A stretch of 22,284 nucleotides of DNA from CBDUEV01 sp965366365 (GTDB lineage: Bacteria > Actinomycetota > Acidimicrobiia > Spongiisociales > JAENVV01): assembly GCA_965366365.1 (NCBI GenBank), contig CBDUEV010000044.1:1-22284 (forward strand). Direction: 5' to 3'. A program made the translations under genes and the position numbers. Positions within the stretch are counted from its first letter, which is position 1, and every line of letters begins with the position of its first letter. The notes under the pieces are model-generated. The model did not search any database, was not told where the DNA came from, and saw only the letters and a list, made by a program, of their open reading frames with translations. This document shows, one piece after another, positions 7,833-15,281 of this stretch.

Positions 7833-8977
7833 GTGTGCACGTCCGACTCGAGAAACGGATCGATCCGCCCCGCTACCTGTCCTGGCTCGTGCCGGTGCTG
7901 TCACTCGTGGCCGCCCTGGTGGCAAGCGCCGTTCTCCTCGCCGCCTTCGGGGTCGATCCGCTGGCCACCTTCCAGGCCATGTGGCGGGGCGCCTTCGGAG
8001 ACCTCTCGGCGCTCTTCGACGGAGAGGTCTACGCCGTTTCCGAAACCCTCGTTCGAGCGACCCCGCTGATTCTGGCCGGTCTGGCCGTCTCGGTGGCGTT
8101 CAAGATGAAGTTCTGGAACATCGGGGCCGAAGGCCAGTTGGTGATGGGAGGCGTGGCCGCCTCTGCCGTCGCCCTCTTCCTGCCAGAAGCCTTCCCAGGC
8201 CTCCCTCAGAACTTCGTCGTGTACGGGCTCCTCATGGGTGGTGCCGCGTTCCTCGCCGGGGCGGTGTGGGCGCTGGTGCCCGCACTACTCAAGGCGTATC
8301 TCAACGTCAACGAGATCATCACCACCCTCATGTTCAACTACGTGGCGATCCTCTGGTACAGCCACCTGTACAACTCGGTCTGGAAGGACCCCGCCGGCTT
8401 CGGATTCCCCGGTTCGGCGGAGTTCGGCGACTACACCTGGTTCCCGCGCTTCTTCGGCACCCGCCTCCACCTGGGGCTCGTGATCGGGCTGGTGGCCGCC
8501 GTGGTGGTGTGGCTGCTCCTCGACCGGAGCCGATTCGGCTACGAGGTTCGGCTCATCGGTGACAATCCCGAAGCGGCCCGGTTCGCCGGGGTGTCGATGT
8601 TCCGCAGCATTCTCCTCGTCATGCTGATCTCCGGCGGCTTGGCGGGGCTGGCAGGCTGGTCTGAAGTGGCCGGGATCAGCCACCGGCTCCAGCAGGGGCT
8701 CTCGGCGGAGAACGGGTTCACCGCCATCATCGTGGCGTGGATCGCCAAGCTCCGACCGGCCAGCGTCGTCATCGTCTCGGTCCTGCTGGCGGCGCTCTTC
8801 GTGGGCGGCGATCAGATCCAGATCTCGATGGGACTGCCGTCGTCGGTCGCTCAGGTCGTCCAGGGGCTCATGTTGTTCTTCGTGCTCGGCGGCGACGTCT
8901 TCAGCCGGTACCGACTGCGGGTCATCCGCACCCGCCCGGTCCGTGAGGCTGCTTTGGCCGGAGCGGAGGAGGCCTGA
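7829..8977 (+). CDS. ABC importer permease 1, BMP/Nup type (cluster 2)
   Basis: This 382-residue BPD_transp_2-family membrane protein is the larger permease of the second importer, similar in layout to NupP/YufP. Family motifs are clear: FWNIGAEGQLVMGG at 95-108, NVNEIITTLMFNYVA at 159-173 and coupling-loop-like GDNPEAARFAGV at 244-255. Hydrophobic stretches occur at about 19-40, 76-92, 103-117, 131-153, 214-230, 259-277 and 297-355. It begins with GTG, overlapping the ATPase stop by 4 bp (GTGA), exactly as in cluster 1. Its TGA overlaps the next ATG by one base (TGATG). It carries about 32 more residues than the cluster 1 counterpart, partly in the loop at 181-210. Confidence 0.9.
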   Translation: MSVHVRLEKRIDPPRYLSWLVPVLSLVAALVASAVLLAAFGVDPLATFQAMWRGAFGDLSALFDGEVYAVSETLVRATPLILAGLAVSVAFKMKFWNIGAEGQLVMGGVAASAVALFLPEAFPGLPQNFVVYGLLMGGAAFLAGAVWALVPALLKAYLNVNEIITTLMFNYVAILWYSHLYNSVWKDPAGFGFPGSAEFGDYTWFPRFFGTRLHLGLVIGLVAAVVVWLLLDRSRFGYEVRLIGDNPEAARFAGVSMFRSILLVMLISGGLAGLAGWSEVAGISHRLQQGLSAENGFTAIIVAWIAKLRPASVVIVSVLLAALFVGGDQIQISMGLPSSVAQVVQGLMLFFVLGGDVFSRYRLRVIRTRPVREAALAGAEEA

Positions 8978-9933
8978 TGGACCTCGACCTCATCACGTCG
9001 GTCCTGGCGATCGCCATCTTCGCCGGCACCTCGCTCATCTACGCCACCGTGGGAGAGATCTTCACCGAGCGATCGGGCATCCTCAACCTCGGCATCGAAG
9101 GCATGATGATTCTGGGGGCCGTGACCGGGTTCGCAGCGGCCTTCCATTCCGGATCATTGCTGGTCGCCTTGATGGTCGCCATGGCGGTGGGCGGACTGAT
9201 GGCGCTCATCCACGCCTTCGTCACCATCACCCTGCGCGCCGACCAGATCGTGTCCGGGTTGGCGGTCTCATTGGCCGGCGTAGGTCTGGCCAGCTTCCTG
9301 GGGGAGCGGCTCGGACCCGACAACGGCCCGCTCGTCGGGTTGCAGGGTCCCCGGTTTGCCAAGTTGTCGATACCCGGCCTGTCCGACCTGCCCGTGCTCG
9401 GCGAGGCGCTCTTCGCGCAAGACGCGTTGGTCTACGCGATGTACCTCTTCGTACCACTGGCCTGGTTCTTCCTGTATCGGACCCGGCCCGGCCAGGAGCT
9501 GCGGGCGATGGGCGAAAGCCCGCAGACCGCCGACGCGATGGGTATCCCCGTCATCCGATACCGCTACGTCTATACGGTCTTCGGCGGGGCGATGGCGGGC
9601 CTGGGCGGCGCCCATCTCTCGCTTTCCTACACACCGGGGTGGTCGGAGAACCTCACCGGTGGCCGGGGCTGGATCGCCATCGCCCTCGTCATCTTCGCAA
9701 CGTGGGATCCCGGTCGCGCCGTGGTCGGAGCGCTGTTGTTCGGCGGGGTGAACGCCATCCAGTTCCGCTTGCAGGCCCAGGGCACCACGATCTCCGCCAA
9801 CCTGCTCAACATGGCGCCCTACATCCTCACCGTCCTGGTCCTGGTGGCCATCTCAGCCGGGTCGTCGTTGCGCAACCGGATCGGAGCACCTGCCGCGCTG
9901 GGGATCCCCTACGCCCGCGAGGAGCGGACATGA
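8977..9933 (+). CDS. ABC importer permease 2, BMP/Nup type (cluster 2)
   Basis: This 318-residue membrane protein is the partner permease of the second importer, of the NupQ/YufQ type. Recognisable segments are YATVGEIFTERSGILNLGIE at 22-41, EGMMILGAVTGF at 41-52, RADQIVSGLAVSLAGVGLAS at 87-106, GESPQTADAMGIPV at 179-192, and GWSENLTGGRGWIAIALVIF at 221-240. The last segment aligns directly with the cluster 1 partner, so the two importers share ancestry, but they are too diverged to be a recent duplication. Translation is probably coupled to permease 1 through the TGATG overlap. An ATGA at its stop opens a 35-codon ORF that reaches the next gene. Confidence 0.9.
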   Translation: MDLDLITSVLAIAIFAGTSLIYATVGEIFTERSGILNLGIEGMMILGAVTGFAAAFHSGSLLVALMVAMAVGGLMALIHAFVTITLRADQIVSGLAVSLAGVGLASFLGERLGPDNGPLVGLQGPRFAKLSIPGLSDLPVLGEALFAQDALVYAMYLFVPLAWFFLYRTRPGQELRAMGESPQTADAMGIPVIRYRYVYTVFGGAMAGLGGAHLSLSYTPGWSENLTGGRGWIAIALVIFATWDPGRAVVGALLFGGVNAIQFRLQAQGTTISANLLNMAPYILTVLVLVAISAGSSLRNRIGAPAALGIPYAREERT

Positions 9934-10037
9934 TCCGCGCGCGCCCTTGGAACGGCAGGATCCCTGCCAAGCCCGGCGTTTTGCGCGAGTATCGGGAACT
10001 CGGACGGACCGTCAACCAGGGAAGCGGCCATGCATGA
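9930..10037 (+). CDS. Possible 35-residue bridging ORF, function unknown
   Basis: An ATG overlaps the permease stop (ATGA), preceded by GAGGAG at 9919-9924. The frame runs 35 codons and stops 8 bp inside the start of the next gene. The peptide is basic (MIRARPWNGRIPAKPG at the N-terminus) with no signal peptide, membrane segment or recognised domain. Roughly three quarters of its codons end in G or C by hand count, compatible with coding but not proof. It may be a real small protein, a translational-coupling device, or chance in GC-rich DNA. Confidence 0.25.
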   Translation: MIRARPWNGRIPAKPGVLREYRELGRTVNQGSGHA

Positions 10038-11469
10038 GGTGCAGTATCGGGGAGCGTTACCCGCCCATCACCTGATTCCGTCCACACTCGACGGCGCACT
10101 CGAACTCCTGGCCGAGCACGGATCGTCGGCCCGTCTCGTCGCCGGTGGCACCGACCTGATCCTCGAGTTCGCCAGGCGGCAGCATCCCGAGGTCGACGTG
10201 CTCATCGACATCACGGCGCTGGCCGGCCTCGACCAGATCGAGTTCGAGGATGAGACCGTCACGATCGGTCCGCTCGTCACTCACAACCAGATCGTTGGTA
10301 CCCCCGTCCTGTGGCAACGGGCCACCCCTCTCGCTCAGGCCTGCTGGGAGATCGGCTCTCCCCAACTGCGAAACCGCGCCACGGTGGTCGGCAACGTCGT
10401 CACCGCCAGTCCGGCCAACGATACGATCACCCCGCTTCGGGTGCTCGATGCCGTTCTCACCGTGCGATCGGTGGGAGGCGAACGGCATCTTCCTCTCGAC
10501 GGGTTCCACACCGGCGTGAGATCCACGTTGCTGGAACCTGACGAGATGGTGACGGCCATCACCTTCCGCACGCTCCGCCACGGCGAACGTGGGCTCTTTC
10601 TCAAGGCGGGCAATCGTATGTCTCAGGCGATCTCGGTGGTACATGCCGCCCTGGTCTTCGATCCGGACCTCGGCCCGGCCAGCGCTCGAGTTGCGCTCGG
10701 ATCCGTCGCCCCGACCATCCTCGAATTCGCCCCGCCCGAGCCCGCCGTCTTCGACGATGCCGGGATTGCAGAGTTCGCCGCCTCCGTCGTCGGAGACCTG
10801 CAACCGATCGACGACGTCCGGGCGACGGCCGACTACCGCCTGGCCGTGGCAGAAGCCATGATTCGGCGAGGCTTCACCGCGTTGCGTGATGGGGAGGTCG
10901 TTCCTGCCCCCGAGCCGGTGCTGCTCTCGTCTTCCGGATCCTCCCACCGGGCGGCCGGCGCCGCGGCGATCGGGCGGGACGAGTGGATCCAGGCAACGGT
11001 GAATGGCCGCGAGGTGTCGGCTGGAGGAGCCGGCAAGACGCTCCTCGATTGGCTGCGGGACGACGTGGAACCGGAGGGCGGCTCCGCTCTCACCGGCACG
11101 AAGGAGGGATGCGCCGAAGGAGAATGCGGCGCCTGCACGGTGCAGATGAACGGGGCCGCCGTGATGGCATGTCTCGTTCCGGCGGCCCGGGCGCACGGCG
11201 CCGACATCGTGACCGTCGAGGGAATCGAGCGTCCTGGCAACGGTCAGGCCGATCGGCTCCACCCTGTGCAACGCGCCTTCATCGATCACACGGCGGTCCA
11301 ATGCGGCTTCTGTATTCCGGGGTTCATCGTCGCCGCCGCTTCGCTCCTCGACGAGAAACCTCAGCCGAGTCGCCAGGAGATCGTGGATGCCCTGGGCGGA
11401 AACCTGTGCCGGTGCACCGGCTACTACAAGATCATCGACGCCATCGAGGCCGCGGGAGGATCATCGTGA
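10030..11469 (+). CDS. Xanthine dehydrogenase-type FAD subunit fused to [2Fe-2S] subunit
   Basis: This 479-residue fusion holds both electron-transfer modules of a molybdenum hydroxylase. Residues 1-290 are a CO dehydrogenase/xanthine dehydrogenase FAD-binding domain: RLVAGGTDL at 35-43 and GSPQLRNRATVVGNVVTASP at 109-128 are the two FAD-contact loops. An Ala/Ser-rich linker covers about 291-315. Residues 316-479 are a complete [2Fe-2S] subunit. C361, C366, C369 and C381 form the plant-ferredoxin-type cluster; C425, C428, C460 and C462 form the helical-domain cluster (QCGFC, NLCRC). Electrons would pass from the Mo centre through both clusters to FAD and then an acceptor such as NAD+. The order FAD then Fe-S is opposite to the eukaryotic and XdhA-type polypeptide. 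AGGGA at 10018-10022 is the RBS. The stop overlaps the Mo-subunit start by 4 bp. Confidence 0.92.
   Translation: MHEVQYRGALPAHHLIPSTLDGALELLAEHGSSARLVAGGTDLILEFARRQHPEVDVLIDITALAGLDQIEFEDETVTIGPLVTHNQIVGTPVLWQRATPLAQACWEIGSPQLRNRATVVGNVVTASPANDTITPLRVLDAVLTVRSVGGERHLPLDGFHTGVRSTLLEPDEMVTAITFRTLRHGERGLFLKAGNRMSQAISVVHAALVFDPDLGPASARVALGSVAPTILEFAPPEPAVFDDAGIAEFAASVVGDLQPIDDVRATADYRLAVAEAMIRRGFTALRDGEVVPAPEPVLLSSSGSSHRAAGAAAIGRDEWIQATVNGREVSAGGAGKTLLDWLRDDVEPEGGSALTGTKEGCAEGECGACTVQMNGAAVMACLVPAARAHGADIVTVEGIERPGNGQADRLHPVQRAFIDHTAVQCGFCIPGFIVAAASLLDEKPQPSRQEIVDALGGNLCRCTGYYKIIDAIEAAGGSS
11454..11460 (+). promoter_or_regulatory. RBS choosing the GTG at 11466
   Basis: GGGAGGA inside the end of the fusion gene lies 5 bases before GTG 11466. 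It marks the true start of the molybdopterin subunit, although its frame is open back to 10983. Confidence 0.7.
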
Positions 11470-13709
11470 CGGTGGGAGAGTCGCTGCCGCGCCCCGACGC
11501 CGCTTCCAAGGTGACGGGCCGGGCCATCTATCCGGCTGACATCGGGGGCACCGACATGCTGGCCGCAGTGATCGTCTTCTCGGACCAACCCCACGCCAGG
11601 CTTCTGACGATGGATGTTGCCGAGGCGCAGGCGGTTCCTGGCGTCGTGACCATCGTCACCGCCGCCGACATACCCGTGAACGAGTACGGGCTGACTGAAT
11701 TCGACCAGCCCGTTCTGATTGGTCTCGACTCCACCGACCGCAGTCCGGTTGACCCCACCGTCAGCAGATGGGAAGGAGACCACATCGCCGTCGTCGTCGC
11801 CGAAACCGACGCCATCGGCCGGCGAGCCGCAGACCTGATCGCCACGACGTGGGAACAGCTGCCCATCGTCGAGTCGATCGAGGAGGCGCTGGCCCCGGGC
11901 GCTCCGCTTCTTCATCCAGAAAACGGTCTGCCGACCAACGTCTATCACTCGTACAAGATCCGCAAAGGCGACATGGAAGCAGGATGGGCCGCCGCCGACG
12001 TGGTGGTGGAGGGCACCTACCACCTGCCCCATCAGGAGCACGCATTCCTGCAACCCGAAGCTGCTGTCGCCTACATAGACGACGAGGGTCGGGTGACCGT
12101 CGAGATCGCCGGGCAGTGGACCCATGAAGATCAAGAACAGATCGCCCACGCTCTCGACCTGCCGAGAGAGCAGGTGCGGGTGATCTACCCGGCCATCGGC
12201 GGCGCCTTCGGTGGGCGCGAGGACATGAGCATGCAGATCGTGCTGGCCGCCGCGGCGCTCAAGGTCAACGCCCTCGGCGATCACCGGCCGATACGGAGCC
12301 AATGGTCACGCGAGGAGTCGATCGTGGGCCACCACAAACGCCATCGCGCCACCATCACCACCCGGTGGGGGGCCACCTCCGACGGCGAAGTGGTGGCGGT
12401 GGAGGCGGAAGGTTTCCTGGACGCCGGCGCCTACAACTACACCTCCAACAAGGTGATGGGCAATATGCACGTCTCCATGGCGGGGCCGTATCGCATCCCG
12501 AACGCCAAGATCGACACTCACGTGGTGTACACGACCTCGGTGCCGGGCGGGGCATTCCGGGGCTTCGGGGGTCCGCAGGGCTCGTTTGCCTCGGAGATGC
12601 AGATGAACAAGCTGGCCGAGGCACTGGGGATGGACCCGGTTGCCCTCCGTCGCCGCAACGCGCTCGTCGACGGCGACGAGGGGATCACTCAGACGGTGAT
12701 GCCGGAAGGCGTAAGCATGATCGAAGTGATCGACGACTGCGTCGAGCACGCGGAGTGGGGAAACCCGCACCCGGGCAGCGCTCCGCTCGCCTCGTTTCGA
12801 ACCGTTCCGGGGGTCGAGCAAGCGACGCGTCGGGGCCGCGGCTTTGCCGGAGGGTTGAAGAACGTCGGGTTCAGCTTCGGGGCGCCGGAGAAGTGCAATG
12901 CCAAGATCGAACTGCGCGGGGACGGTGACGAACCGAGTGAGGCGACCCTGTTCCACTCGGCTGCCGAGGTCGGACAAGGTACTCACGCGGCTCTCCGCCA
13001 GATGGCGGCAGAAGCACTCGGGTTGCCCGTCGCGGCCGTTGATGCCGTGTGGTCGGATACTGCCCGCACCGATGACTCCGGCTCGGTGTCGGCGTCGCGG
13101 ATGACGTTCATGGCGGGGAACTCCATCCTTGGCGCGGCCGAATCTGCGCAGAAGGCCTGGCTCGACGGCGACCGACCCGCCGTGGGCGAGTTCCGCTACG
13201 TGCCGCCGCCCACCGAACCGCTCGACCCCGAGACGGGCCGCTCCGTCCCCAACTTCAGTTACGGCTACGTCGCCGAAGCAGTGGACCTGACCGTGGATGT
13301 AGAGACCGGGCGTGTTCGGATCGATCGGGTGGTCTGCTCGGTGGATGTCGGCAAGGCGATCAACCCGGTACTCGTCGAGAGCCAGATCGAAGGGGCGGTG
13401 GTCCAGGCCAACGGCTATGTCGTCTCTGAGAAGCTCGACCTGAAGGACGGCCGGATCACCAACCCCCGCCTCTCGCAGTATCTCATCCCCGGAATCGCCG
13501 ACATTCCCGACCGGGTCGACTCGGTCATCGGGGAGTACGGCGACCCGCTCGGACCGTTCGGCGCCCGAGGGATGGCGGAGATGCCGTACATCCCCTACGC
13601 CCCGGCGGTGATCGCCGCACTGCACGATGCCACCGGGGTGTGGTTCGACGAGTTCCCGCTCACCCCGTCGCTGGTGGTCGCCAGGCTGCGGGCAGCCGGA
13701 GCGACATGA
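11466..13709 (+). CDS. Xanthine dehydrogenase family molybdopterin-binding subunit
   Basis: This 747-residue catalytic subunit of a Mo-hydroxylase probably oxidises a purine such as hypoxanthine or xanthine. The family a/b hammerhead start, LPRPDAASKVTGRAIYPADI, is at 7-26. GGAFGGRED at 245-253 is a molybdopterin-contact loop. AFRGFGGPQ at 363-371 carries R365, equivalent to the substrate Arg880 of bovine xanthine oxidase. EVGQGTH has Q504, the Mo-site Gln. GARGMAEMP at 699-707 carries E705, equivalent to catalytic Glu1261. The form I CO dehydrogenase loop (AYRCSFR) is absent. At the bovine Glu802 position the sequence reads WSDTARTDDSG, so D531 probably replaces Glu. It starts at GTG overlapping the fusion gene (GTGA), and its stop overlaps the deaminase ATG (ATGA). 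The exact substrate is inferred from neighbours and active-site residues. Confidence 0.9.
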   Translation: MTVGESLPRPDAASKVTGRAIYPADIGGTDMLAAVIVFSDQPHARLLTMDVAEAQAVPGVVTIVTAADIPVNEYGLTEFDQPVLIGLDSTDRSPVDPTVSRWEGDHIAVVVAETDAIGRRAADLIATTWEQLPIVESIEEALAPGAPLLHPENGLPTNVYHSYKIRKGDMEAGWAAADVVVEGTYHLPHQEHAFLQPEAAVAYIDDEGRVTVEIAGQWTHEDQEQIAHALDLPREQVRVIYPAIGGAFGGREDMSMQIVLAAAALKVNALGDHRPIRSQWSREESIVGHHKRHRATITTRWGATSDGEVVAVEAEGFLDAGAYNYTSNKVMGNMHVSMAGPYRIPNAKIDTHVVYTTSVPGGAFRGFGGPQGSFASEMQMNKLAEALGMDPVALRRRNALVDGDEGITQTVMPEGVSMIEVIDDCVEHAEWGNPHPGSAPLASFRTVPGVEQATRRGRGFAGGLKNVGFSFGAPEKCNAKIELRGDGDEPSEATLFHSAAEVGQGTHAALRQMAAEALGLPVAAVDAVWSDTARTDDSGSVSASRMTFMAGNSILGAAESAQKAWLDGDRPAVGEFRYVPPPTEPLDPETGRSVPNFSYGYVAEAVDLTVDVETGRVRIDRVVCSVDVGKAINPVLVESQIEGAVVQANGYVVSEKLDLKDGRITNPRLSQYLIPGIADIPDRVDSVIGEYGDPLGPFGARGMAEMPYIPYAPAVIAALHDATGVWFDEFPLTPSLVVARLRAAGAT

Positions 13710-15118
13710 GCACGCTCCTGGTTCGCCATGCCGAGATGCTCGTGACGATGGACGACGCCGGCACGGAGACGGCCGACGGGGGCCTGTTTGCGCGGGACGG
13801 GTTCATCGAACAGGTCGGGTCGACCTCCTCGCTGCCTTCCGATGCCGACCAGGTCATCGATGCCTCGGGAATGGTGATCCTTCCAGGCCTCGTCAATACC
13901 CACCATCACCTCTACCAAACGCTCACCCGGGCTGTGCCGGGCGCCCAGAACGCCGGGCTGTTCGACTGGTTGCGCACCCTGTACCCGATCTGGGCGAAGC
14001 TCACCCCCGACTCGGTGCGAACGGCGACGACCCTGGGCTTGGCCGAGCTGGCTTTGTCGGGTTGCACGACGGCTTTCGATCAGCAGTACCTGTGGCCGAA
14101 CGGTTCGTCGATCGATGACCAATTCGAAGGCGCCGATCCGGTTGGGATCCGTTTCGTGGCTTCGCGAGGCTCGATGAGCCTGGGCGAGTCGGCCGGAGGA
14201 CTCCCGCCCGACTCGGTGGTGGAGGACGAGAGCGCCATTCTCGAGGACTCGCAGCGCGCCGTCGAACAATGGCACGACTCGGCTCCGGGCTCGATGCGCC
14301 AGGTGGTGCTCTCCCCGTGCTCGCCATTCTCCGTGACGACCGATCTGATGCGCAGCACGGCCGAGCTGGCGCGGCAGTTGGGGGTGCGCCTTCACACCCA
14401 CCTGGCCGAGACGTTCGACGAGGAGGAGTTCTGCCTGGAACGGTTCGGGGCTCGACCTGTTGCGTATGCCGAGCAGGTGGGGTGGTTGGGACCGGATGTC
14501 TGGTTCGCCCACGGTGTGCACATCGCAGCTGACGAATCAGAACTCCTGGCCGGCGCCGGCACCGGCGTCGCGCACTGCCCGACGTCGAACATGCGGCTGG
14601 CATCGGGGATCGCTCCCGTGCTCCGCTATCTCGAGCAAGGGATCCCGGTTGGGCTCGGCGTCGACGGGAGCGCCTCGAACGACTCGTCGAACATGCTGGC
14701 CGAGGTCCGCATGGCTCTTTTGCTCGCCCGGCTATCGGTGGCGCCGGGCGTGGGAGTCCAGGCTGGGGAGTCAGGGAACGCCCAGTCGGGAGTTGGCCAG
14801 TCGGGAGTTGTTCAGATGACCGTGCGGCAGGCGCTCCGGCTCGCCACGCGGGGCGGAGCAGATCTGCTGGGCCGCTCCGACATCGGGTCGCTCGAGCAAG
14901 GCAAAGCGTGCGATTTCGTGGGCGTCAGCGTGCAGGAGGGTTTGGCGATGTCCGGATTCGCCGACCCGGTGGCCGCCCTGGTGCTCGGAACCCCGTCCGG
15001 AGTGGATCTCAGCGTGGTGGGCGGGCGTCGCGTGGTCGATGGTGGGGAAGTGGTGGGAATCGAGGTCGAACGGCTCCGTTCCGAACACGGCGCAGCTGCC
15101 CAGGAACTGGCTGGATAG
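13706..15118 (+). CDS. 8-oxoguanine deaminase-like amidohydrolase
   Basis: This 470-residue metal-dependent amidohydrolase belongs to the TrzN/AtzB-like group. It most resembles 8-oxoguanine deaminase (Pa0142 type), which converts 8-oxoguanine to urate and ammonia. Metal-site candidates are H66 and H68 (NTHHHLYQ), H232 with E235 (HTHLAET at 230-236), H269/H272 (AHGVH) and D320 (GLGVDGSASND). The stretches ASRGSMSLGESAGGLPPDS (152-170) and LSPCSPFSV (202-210) are typical of this subgroup. A low-complexity loop at about 347-370 contains a 5-residue tandem repeat. The ATGA overlap with the Mo-subunit gene supports a shared pathway. A guanine deaminase or an s-triazine hydrolase is the main alternative. 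The upstream open frame from 13640 overlaps the previous gene and lacks homology. Confidence 0.87.
   Translation: MSTLLVRHAEMLVTMDDAGTETADGGLFARDGFIEQVGSTSSLPSDADQVIDASGMVILPGLVNTHHHLYQTLTRAVPGAQNAGLFDWLRTLYPIWAKLTPDSVRTATTLGLAELALSGCTTAFDQQYLWPNGSSIDDQFEGADPVGIRFVASRGSMSLGESAGGLPPDSVVEDESAILEDSQRAVEQWHDSAPGSMRQVVLSPCSPFSVTTDLMRSTAELARQLGVRLHTHLAETFDEEEFCLERFGARPVAYAEQVGWLGPDVWFAHGVHIAADESELLAGAGTGVAHCPTSNMRLASGIAPVLRYLEQGIPVGLGVDGSASNDSSNMLAEVRMALLLARLSVAPGVGVQAGESGNAQSGVGQSGVVQMTVRQALRLATRGGADLLGRSDIGSLEQGKACDFVGVSVQEGLAMSGFADPVAALVLGTPSGVDLSVVGGRRVVDGGEVVGIEVERLRSEHGAAAQELAG
14782..14810 (+). repeat. 15-bp tandem duplication inside deaminase gene
   Basis: CCAGTCGGGAGTTG occurs at 14782-14795 and again at 14797-14810, a 15-base period that keeps the frame. 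It encodes two QSGV units in a surface-loop region between TIM-barrel elements (residues about 360-369), so the enzyme core should be unaffected. Confidence 0.8.
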
Positions 15119-15139
15119 TGCGGTTTCGCGAAAACCCTG

Positions 15140-15190
15140 CGTCGAGTGTGCCTTCATGCGCCGTGAGGCCGCCTGTAAGCACACTCGACG
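15140..15190. terminator. 12-bp inverted repeat after purine operon; possible terminator or operator
   Basis: CGTCGAGTGTGC (15140-15151) and GCACACTCGACG (15179-15190) are perfectly complementary over 12 bp, separated by 27 bases. The spacer contains a small GCC-GTGA-GGC hairpin with a GNRA-type loop. A second weak hairpin around TTTCGCGAAA (15124-15133) directly follows the deaminase stop. No long T-run follows the large stem, so it is at best a non-canonical terminator. A binding site for a dimeric regulator is the alternative. Confidence 0.45.
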
Positions 15191-15228
15191 AGATCGTTTG
15201 GGCCGGCCGCCTATTACGTCTCACAGAT

Positions 15229-15257
15229 TTGGACCATCGGCCCGGTCAACGTACGCT
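15229..15257 (+). promoter_or_regulatory. Candidate promoter of the ATP synthase operon
   Basis: TTGGAC (15229-15234), a 17-base spacer and TACGCT (15252-15257) fit a relaxed actinobacterial housekeeping promoter (TTGNNN / TANNNT). Transcription would start near 15264, leaving an 18-base leader before the first gene. The -35 match is weak. Confidence 0.35.
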
Positions 15258-15258
15258 C

Positions 15259-15272
15259 GTGAAGCGCTTCAC
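15259..15272. promoter_or_regulatory. 14-bp perfect palindrome, operator-like
   Basis: GTGAAGCGCTTCAC is a perfect 14-bp palindrome with a central CG. It lies immediately downstream of the candidate -10 and 10 bases before the first ATP synthase gene. The symmetric AAGCGCTT core is the sort bound by LacI-type dimers, but no regulator gene is present to support this. It could also act as an RNA hairpin in the leader. Confidence 0.4.
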
Positions 15273-15281
15273 AAGACGGGT

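Noticed and set aside
167..9933. Recent tandem duplication of the importer cluster
   Set aside because: Gene order is the same, but the proteins differ in length, motifs and most residues, so divergence is old or the clusters were acquired separately.
10983..11465. Upstream extension of the Mo subunit frame
   Set aside because: It overlaps the Fe-S domain coding sequence in another frame; the real start is GTG 11466 with a good RBS.
15124..15133. TTTCGCGAAA palindrome as an independent terminator
   Set aside because: The stem is short, needs a bulged A to extend, and has no following T-run.
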